Positions 51,921 to 61,328 of a stretch of 64,000 bases of DNA are shown in pieces. The stretch is from positions 1,178,001 to 1,242,000 of the forward strand of contig JAWQEG010001440.1 in NCBI GenBank assembly GCA_033782935.1, in the 5' to 3' direction. How positions within the stretch are numbered: the first letter of the stretch is position 1; each line of letters begins with the position of its first letter. The position numbers and the translations under genes are program-made. This DNA is from Petrolisthes cinctipes (Eukaryota; Arthropoda; Malacostraca; Decapoda; Porcellanidae). The notes beneath the pieces are model-generated. The model worked only from the letters and a program-made list of their open reading frames with translations. It had not been told where the DNA came from and ran no database searches.

Positions 51921-54021
51921 ATGCACATATCGACTTTGGGCACCCAAAATATCGATTTTGAGCATGTTTTGGGCATCTTTTTTGAAAATACTCTAACACG
52001 AAGTAGACATGTACAGATCGCTTCTGGGACACAAAAATATCGAATTTTTGGGTGTTTTGAGAATGAATTTCAGATATATACGGGTACAGAAGATGCATGC
52101 ACATATCGACTTTGGACACCTAAATTATAGATTTTTAGCATGTTTTGAGCCTATATTTTGAAAACTTTCTAGCACTGAGTAGGCATGTACAGATCGCTTC
52201 TGGAACCCAAAAATATTGAATTTTTGGGAGTTTTGTGCCTAAATTTGAGATATAAACGTGTACTGAAAATGCATGCACATATCGACTTTTTGCACCTAAA
52301 ATATCGATTTTGAGCATGTTTTGGGCCTGTATTTTGAAAGTACTCTAACACGGAGTAGGCATGTACAGATCTCTTCTGGGACCCAAAAATATCGAGTTTT
52401 CGGGTGTTTTGAGACTGAATTTGATATATAAACGGGTACAGAAGATGCATGCAGATATCGACTTTGGGCACCCAAAATATCGATTTTTAGCATGTTTTGG
52501 GCCTATATTTTGAAAGTATTCTAGCAATGAGTAGGCATGTACAGAACGCTTCTGGGACAAAAAAATATCGAATTTTCGGGTGTTTTCAGCCTGAATTTGG
52601 GATATAAACGGGTATAGAAGATGCATACACATATTGACTTTGGGAACCTAAAATATCGATTTTGAGCATGTTTTGGGCCTGTATTTTGAAAATACTCTAA
52701 CACGGATTAGGCATGTACAGATCGCTTCAGGGACCCAAAAATATCGAATTTTCGGGTGTTTTGAGCGTGAATTTTGGATATAAAGATGTATGCACATATC
52801 GACTTTGGACACCTAAAATATCGGTTTTTAGCATGCTTTAAGCCTATATTTTGAAAAAATTTTAGTACTGAGTAGGCATGTAAATATCCGTTCTGGGACC
52901 CAAAATTATCGAATTTTCGGGTGTTTTGAGCCTGAATTTGAGATATAAACCGGTACAGAAAATACATGCTCATATCGACATTTAGCACCTAAAATATCGA
53001 TTTTTAGCATGTTTTGGGCCTACATTTAAAAAATGTTCTAGCACTGAGTAGGCATGTACAGATCGCTTCAGGGACCGAAAAATATCGAATTTTCGGGTGT
53101 TTTGAGCCAGAATTTGGGATATAAACGGGTACAAAAGATGTATGCACATATCGACTTTGGACACCTAAATTATAGATTTTTAGCATGTTTTGATCCTATA
53201 TTTTGAAAACTTTCTAGCACTGAGTAGGCATGTAAAGATCGCTTCTGGAACCCAAAAATATTGAATTTTCCGTTGTTTTGAGCCTGAATTTGAGATATAA
53301 ACGGGTACAGAAGATGCATGCACATATCGACTATGGGTAGCTAAAATTTCGATTATCAGCATGTTTTGGGCCTGTATTTTGAAATTACTCAAACACGGAG
53401 TAGGCTTATACAGATCGCTTCTGGGACCCAAAAATATTGTATTTTCGGGTGTTTTGAGCCAGAATTTGAGATATAAACGGGTACAGAACATGCATGCACA
53501 TATCGACTTGGGACATATAAAATATTGATTTTTAGCAAGTTTTGAGCCTATATTTTGAAAACATTCTAGCACTGAGTAGGCATGTACAGATTGCTTCTTG
53601 GACCCAAAAATATCGAATTTTCGGTTGTTTTAAGCCTGAATTTGAGATATAAACGGGTACAGAAGATGCATGCACATATCGACATTGGGCACCTAAAATA
53701 CCGATTTTTAGCATGTATTGGGCCTATATTTTGAAAATATTCCAGCACTGAGTAGGCATTTACAGATCGCTTCTGGGACACAAAAATATCAAATTTTCGG
53801 GTGTTTTAAGCTAGAATTTGGGATATAAACGGGTACAAAAAATGGAGGCACATATCGACTTTTTGCACCTAAAATATCGATTTTTAACATATTTTGGGTC
53901 TGTATATTGAGAACATTCTAGCAAAGAGTAGGCATGTACAGATCGCTTCTGGGACCCGAAAATATCGAATTTTCGGGTGTTTTGAGTCTGAATTTGAGAT
54001 ATAAACGGGTACAGAAGATGG
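51921..54021 (+). repeat. Higher-order unit A (2,101 bp, 12 monomers)
   Basis: Unit counted from the landmark atgcacatatcgactttggg ahead of the monomer with gggcatcttttttg and cacgaagtagacatg. It contains a private 11-bp loss at about 52,783-52,793 (gatataaagatgtatgc, where other units read gatataaacgggtacaaaagatgt). It keeps the gcaatgagtaggcatgtacagaacgc stretch that units B-D lack. The same unit returns as A' 9,408 bp further on. Confidence 0.8.
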
Positions 54022-56090
54022 ATGCACATATCGACTTTGGGCACCCAAAATATCGATTTTGAGCATGTTTTGGGCATCTATTTTGAAAATACTCTAACAC
54101 GAAGTAGACATGTACAGATCGCTTCTGGGACACAAAAATATCGAATTTTTGGGTGTTTTGAGAATGAATTTCAGATATATACGGGTACAGAAGATGCATG
54201 CACATATCGACTTTGGACACCTAAATTATAGATTTTTAGCAAGTTTTGAGCCTATATTTTGAAAACTTTCTAGCACTGAGTAGGCATGTACAGATCGCTT
54301 CGTGAACCCAAAAATATTGAATTTTTGGGTGTTTTGTGCCTAAATTTGAGATATAAACGTGTACTGAAAATGCATGCACATATCGACTTTTTGCACATAA
54401 AATATCGATTTTGAGCATGTTTTGGGCCTGTATTTTGAAAGTACTCTAACACGAAGTAGGCATGTACAGATCTCTTCTGGGACCCAAAAATATCGAGTTT
54501 TCGGGTGTTTTGAGCCTGAATTTGATATATAAACGGGTACAGAAGATGCATGCAGATATCGACTTTGGGCTCCCAAAATATCGATTTTTAGCATGTTTTG
54601 GGCCTATATTTTGAAAGTATCTTAGCAATGAGGGACAAAAAAATATCAAATTTTCGGGTGTTTTCAGCCTGAATTTGGGATATAAACGGGTATAGAAGAT
54701 GCATACACATATTGACTTTGGTAACCTAAAATATCGATTTTGAGCATGTTTTGGGCCTGTATTTTGAAAATGCTCTAACACGGAGTAGGCCTATACAGAT
54801 CGCTTCAGGGACCCAAAAATATCGAATTTTCGGGTTTTTTTTTTAGCGTGAATTTTGGATATAAACGGGTACAAAAGATGTATTCACATATCGACTTTGG
54901 ACACTTAAAATATCGATTTTTAGCATGCATTAAGCCTATATTTTGAAAACATTTTAGCATTGAGTAGGCATGTAAATATCCCTTCTGGGACCCAAAATTA
55001 TCGAATTTTCGGGTGTTTTGAGCCTGAATTTGAGATATAAACCGGTACATTTAGCACCTAAAATATCGATTTTTAGCATGTTTTGGGCCTACATTTAAAA
55101 AATATTCTAGCACTGAGTAGTTATTTACAGATCGCTTTAGGGACCCAAAAATATCGAATTTTCGGGTGTTTTGAGCCTTAATTTGGGATATAAACGGGTA
55201 CAAAAGATGTATGCACATATCGACTTTAGACACCTAAATTATAGATTTTTAGCATGTTTTGAGCCTATATTTTGAAAACGTTCTAGCAGTGAGTAGGCAT
55301 GTACAGATCGCTTCTGGAACCCAAAAATATTGAATTTTCCGTGGTTCTGAGCCTGAATTTGAGATATAAACGGGTACTGAAGATGCATGCACATATCGAC
55401 TTTGGGCACCTAAAATATCGATTTTCAGCATGTTTTGGGCCTGTATTTTGAAAGTACTCTAACACGGAGTAGCAATGTACAGATCTCTTCTGGGACCCAA
55501 AAATATCGAGTTTTCGGGTGTTTTGAGCCTGAATTTGAGATATAAACGGGTACAGAACATGCATGCACATATCGACTTGGGACATATAAAATATTGATTT
55601 TTAGCATGTTTTGGGCCTATATTTTGAAAACATTCTAGCACTGAGTAGGCATGTACAGATTGCTTCTTGGACCCAAAAATATCGAATTTTCGGGTGTTTT
55701 AAGCCTGAATTTGAGATATAAACGGGTACAGAAGATGCATGCACATATCGACATTGGGCACCTAAAATACCGATTTTTAGCATGTATTGGGCCTATATTT
55801 TGAAAATATTCCAGCACTGAGTAGGCATTTACAGATCGCTTCTGGGACACAAAAATATCAAATTTTCGGGTGTTTTAAGCTAGAATTTGGGATATAAACG
55901 GGTACAAAAAAAGGAGGCACATATCGACTTTTTGCACCTAAAATATCGATTTTTAACATATTTTGGGTCTGTATATTGAAAACATTCTAGCAAAGAGTAG
56001 GCATGTACAGATCGCTTCTGGGACCCGAAAATATCGAATTTTCGGGTGTTTTGAGTCTGAATTTGAGATATAAACGGGTACAGAAGATGG
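54022..56090 (+). repeat. Higher-order unit B (2,069 bp, 12 monomers)
   Basis: Unit B shares with C and D a 23-bp loss (gcaatgag joined to ggacaaaa, here at 54,632) and a run of T (ten T at about 54,835) in place of tgttttgag. It also has its own 23-bp loss at about 55,048, where ggtaca is joined to tttagcacc and a short aca repeat is retained at the joint. These indels account for its length compared with 12 x 176. Confidence 0.8.
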
Positions 56091-58709
56091 ATGCACATAT
56101 CGACTTTGGGCACCCAAAATATCGATTTTGAGCATGTTTTGGGCATCTATTTTGAAAATACTCTAACACGAAGTAGACATGTACAGATCGCTTCTGGGAC
56201 ACAAAAATATCGAATTTTTGGGTGTTTTGAGAATGAATTTCAGATATATACGGGTACAGAAGATGCATGCACATATCGACTTTGGACACCTAAATTATAG
56301 ATTTTTAGCAAGTTTTGAGCCTATATTTTGAAAACTTTCTAGCACTGAGTAGGCATGTACAGATCGCTTCGTGAACCCAAAAATATTGAATTTTTGGGTG
56401 TTTTGTGCCTAAATTTGAGATATAAACGTGTACTGAAAATGCATGCACATATCGACTTTTTGCACCTAAAATATCGATTTTGAGCATGTTTTGGGCCTGT
56501 ATTTTGAAAGTACTCTAACACGAAGTAGGCATGTACAGATCTCTTCTGGGACCCAAAAATATCGAGTTTTCGGGTGTTTTGAGCCTGAATTTGATATATA
56601 AACGGGTACAGAAGATGCATGCAGATATCGACTTTGGGCACCCAAAATATCGATTTTTAGCATGTTTTGGGCCTATATTTTGAAAGTATTCTAGCAATGA
56701 GGGACAAAAAAATATCAAATTTTCGGGTGTTTTCAGCCTGAATTTGGGATATAAACGGGTATAGAAGATGCATACACATATTGACTTTGGGAACCTAAAA
56801 TATCGATTTTGAGAATGTTATGGGCCTTTATTTTGAAAATGCTCTAACACGGAGTAGGCCTATACAGATCGCTTCAGGGACCCAAAAATATCGAATTTTC
56901 GGTTTTTTTTTTAGCGTGAATTTTGGATATAAACGGGTACAAAAGATGTATTCACATATCGACTTTGGACACTTAAAATATCGATTTTTAGCATGCATTA
57001 AGCCTATATTTTGAAAACATTTTAGCACTGAGTAGGCATGTAAATATCCCTTCTGGGACCCAAAATTATCGAATTTTCGGGTGTTTTGAGCCTGAATTTG
57101 AGATATAAACCGGTACAGAAAATGCATGCTCATATCGACATTAAGCACCTAAAATATCGATTTTTAGCATGTTTTGGGCCTACATTTAAAAAATATTCTA
57201 GCACTGAGTAGTTATTTACAGATCGCTTTAGGGACCCAAAAATATCGAATTTTCGGGTGTTTTGAGCCTGAATTTGGGATATAAACGGGTACAAAAGATG
57301 TATGCACATATCGACTTTAGACACCTAAATTATAGATTTTTAGCATGTTTTGAGCCTATATTTTGAAAACGTTCTAGCACTGAGTAGGCATGTACAGATC
57401 GCTTCTGGAACCCAAAAATATTGAATTTTCCGAGGTTTTGAGCCTGAATTTGAGATATAAACGGGTACTGAAGATGCATGCACATATCGACTTTGGGCAC
57501 CTAAAATATCGATTTTCAGCATGTTTTGGGCCTGTATTTTGAAAGTACTCTAACACGGAGTAGCAATGTACAGATCTCTTCTGGGACCCAAAAATATCGA
57601 GTTTTCGGGTGTTTTGAGCCTGAATTTGAGATATAAACGGGTACAGAACATGCATGCACATATCGACTTGGGACATATAAAATATTGATTTTTAGCATGT
57701 TTTGAGCCTATATTTTGAAAACATTCTAGCACTGAGTAGGCATGTACAGATTGCTTCTTGGACCCAAAAATATCGAATTTTCGGGTGTTTTAAGCCTGAA
57801 TTTGAGATATAAACGGGTACAGAAGATGCATGCACATATCGACATTGGGCACCTAAAATATCGATTTTTAGCATGTATTGGGCCTATATTTTGAAAATAT
57901 TCCAGCACTGAGTAGGCATTTACAGATCGCTTCTGGGACACAAAAATATCGAATTTTCGGGTGTTTTAAGCCAGAATTTGGGATATAAAAGAGTACAAAA
58001 GATGTTTGCACATATCGACTTTTTGCACCTAAAATATCGATTTTGAGCATATTTTGGGTCTGTATTTTGAAAACATTGTAGCAAAGAGTAGGCATGTACA
58101 GATCGCTTCTGAGACCCGAAAATATCGAATTTTCGGGTGTTTTGAGCCTGAATTTGAGATATAAACGGGTACAGAACATGCATGCACATATCGACTTGGG
58201 ACATATAAAATATTGATTTTTAGCATGTTTTGAGCCTATATTTTGAAAACATTCAAGCACTGAGTAGGCATGTACAGATTGCTTCTTGGACCCAAAAATA
58301 TCGAATTTTCGGGTGTTTTAAGCCTGAATTTGAGATATAAACGGGTACAGAAGATGCATGCACATATCGACATTGGGCACCTAAAATATCGATTTTTAGC
58401 ATGTATTGGGCCTACATTTTGAAAATATTCCAGCACTGAGTAGGCATTTACAGATCGCTTGTGGGACACAAAAATATCGAATTTTCGGGTGTTTTAAGCT
58501 AGAATTTGGGATATAAACGGGTACAAAAAAAGGAGGCACATATCGACTTTTTGCACCTAAAATATCGATTTTTAACATATTTTGGGTCTGTGTTTTGAAA
58601 ACATTCTAGCAAAGAGTAGGCATGTACAGATCGCTTCTGGGACCCGAAAATATCGAATTTTCGGGTGTTTTGAGCCTGAATTTGAGATATAAACGGGTAC
58701 AGAAGATGG
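56091..58709 (+). repeat. Higher-order unit C (2,619 bp, 15 monomers)
   Basis: As unit B, with the same 23-bp loss (56,701) and a ten-T run (about 56,903), but without B's private deletion. It is longer because three monomers are duplicated inside it: the gacttgggacatataaaatattg landmark occurs at 57,665 and 58,193, exactly 528 bp apart. 2,069 + 528 + 23, less 1 bp, gives the observed 2,619. Confidence 0.8.
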
Positions 58710-58720
58710 ATGCACATATC
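57665..58720 (+). repeat. Three-monomer tandem duplication inside unit C (528 bp)
   Basis: Two adjacent three-monomer blocks, about 57,665-58,192 and 58,193-58,720, begin with the same gacttgggacatataaa landmark and continue through the ggacccaaaaatatcg, acattgggcacc, gtattgggcctac or gtattgggcctat and cattccagcactgag variants. Unit D has the same pair, so the duplication arose before C and D separated and after the B-type ancestor. Confidence 0.75.
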
Positions 58721-61328
58721 GACTTTGGGCACCCAAAATATCGATTTTGAGCATGTTTAGGGCATCTATTTTGAAAATACTCTAACACGAAGTAGACATG
58801 TACAGATCGCTTCTGGGACACAAAAATATCGAATTTTTGGGTGTTTTGAGAATGAATTTCAGATATATACAGGTACAGAAGATGCATGCACATATCGACT
58901 TTGGACACCTAAATTATAGATTTTTAGCAAGTTTTGAGCCTATATTTTGAAAACTTTCTAGCACTGAGTAGGCATGTACAGATCGCTTCGTAAACCCAAA
59001 AATATTGAATTTTTGAGTGTTTTGTGCCTAAATTTGAGATATAAACGTGTACTGAAAATGCATGCACATATCGACTTTTTGCACCTAAAATATCGATTTT
59101 GAGCATGTTTTGGGCCTGTATTTTGAAAGTACTCTAACACGAAGTAGGCATGTACAGATCTCTTCTGGGACCCAAAAATATCGAGTTTTCGGGTGTTTTG
59201 AGCCTGAATTTGATATATAAACGGGTACAGAAGATGCATGCAGATATCGACTTTGGGCACCCAAAATATCGATTTTTAGCATGTTTTGGGCCTATATTTT
59301 GAAAGTATTCTAGCAATGAGGGACAAAAAAATATCAAATTTTCGGGTGTTTTCAGCCTGAATTTGGGATATAAACGGGTATAGAAGATGCATACACATAT
59401 TGACTTTGGGAACCTAAAATATCGATTTTGAGCATGTTTTGGGCCTGTATTTTGAAAATGCTCTAACACGGAGTAGGCCTATACAGAGCGCTTCAGGGAC
59501 CCAAAAATATCGAATTTTCGGGGTTTTTTTTAGCGTGAATTTTGGATATAAACGGGTACAAAAGATGTATTCACATATCGACTTTGGACACTTAAAATAT
59601 CGATTTTTAGCATGCATTAAGCCTATATTTTGAAAACATTTTAGCACTGAGTAGGCATGTAAATATCCCTTCTGGGACCCAAAATTATCGAATTTTCGGG
59701 TGTTTTGAGCCTGAATTTGAGATATAAACCGGTACAGAAAATGCATGCTCATATCGACATTTAGCACCTAAAATATCGATTTTTAGCATGTTTTGGGCCT
59801 ACATTTAAAAAATATTCTAGCACTGAGTAGTTATTTACAGATCGCTTTAGGGACCCAAAAATATCGAATTTTCGGGTGTTTTGAGCCTGAATTTGGGATA
59901 TAAACGGGTACAAAAGATGTATGCACATATCGACTTTGGACACCTAAATTATAGATTTTTAGCATGTTTTGAGCCTATATTTTGAAAACGTTCTAGCACT
60001 GAGTAGGCATGTACAGATCGCTTCTGGAACCCAAAAATATTGAATTTTCCGTGGTTTTGAGCCTGAATTTGAGATATAAACGGGTACTGAAGATGCATGC
60101 ACATATCGACTTTGGGCACCTAAAATATCGATTTTGAGCATGTTTTGGGCCTGTATTTTGAAAGTACTCTAACACGGAGTAGCAATGTACAGATCTCTTC
60201 TGGGACCCAAAAATATCGAATTTTCGGGTGTTTTGAGCCTGAATTTGAGATATAAACGGGTACAGAACATGCATGCACATATCGACTTGGGAGATATAAA
60301 ATATTGATTTTTAGCATGTTTTGAGCCTATATTTTGAAAACATTCTAGCACTGAGTAGGCATGTACAGATTGCTTCTTGGACCCAAAAATATCGAATTTT
60401 CGGGTGTTTTAAGCCTGAATTTGAGATATAAACGGGTACAGAAGATGCATGCACATATCGACATTGGGCACCTAAAATATCGATTTTTAGCATGTATTGG
60501 GCCTATATTTTGAAAATATTCCAGCACTGAGTAGGCATTTACAGATCGCTTCTGGGACACAAAAATATCGAATTTTCGGGTGTTTTAAGCCAGAATTTGG
60601 GATATAAACGGGTACAAAAGATGTTTGCACATATCGACTTTTTGCACCTAAAATATCGATTTTGAGCATATTTTGGGTCTGTATTTTGAAAACATTGTAG
60701 CAAAGAGTAGGCATGTACAGATCGCTTCTGAGACCCGAAAATATCGAATTTTCGGGTGTTTTGAGCCTGAATTTGAGATATAAACGGGTACAGAACATGC
60801 ATGCACATATCGACTTGGGACATATAAAATATTAATTTTTAGCATGTTTTGAGCCTATATTTTGAAAACATTCAAGCACTGAGTAGGCATGTACAGATTG
60901 CTTCTTGGACCCAAAAATATCGAATTTTCGGGTGTTTTAAGCCTGAATTTGAGATATAAACGGGTACAGAAGATGCATGCACATATCGACATTGGGCACC
61001 TAAAATATCGATTTTTAGCATGTATTGGGCCTACATTTTGAAAATATTCCAGCACTGAGTAGGCATTTACAGATCGCTTGTGGGACACAAAAATATCGAA
61101 TTTTCGGGTGTTTTAAGCTAGAATTTGGGATATAAACGGGTACAAAAAAAGGAGGCACATATCGACTTTTTGCACCTAAAATATCGATTTTTAACATATT
61201 TTGGGTCTGTGTTTTGAAAACATTCTAGCAAAGAGTAGGCATGTACAGATCGCTTCTGGGACCCGAAAATATCGAATTTTTGGGTTTTTTGAGCCTGAAT
61301 TTGAGATATAAACGGGTACAGAAGATGG
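58710..61328 (+). repeat. Higher-order unit D (2,619 bp, 15 monomers)
   Basis: Collinear with unit C at an offset of 2,619 bp throughout, including the internal 528-bp duplication (landmarks at 60,284 and 60,812) and the 23-bp loss (59,320). The T run is shorter here (eight T at about 59,524). Private changes include tttagggcatc near 58,757 and cttcgtaaaccc near 58,988. C and D are the most closely related pair of units in this block. Confidence 0.8.

Noticed and set aside
54835..54844. Run of ten T as a Pol III or Rho-independent terminator
   Set aside because: It replaces the usual tgttttgag inside a monomer and varies in length between units (ten, ten, eight), as expected for homopolymer slippage. 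There is no upstream gene or hairpin.
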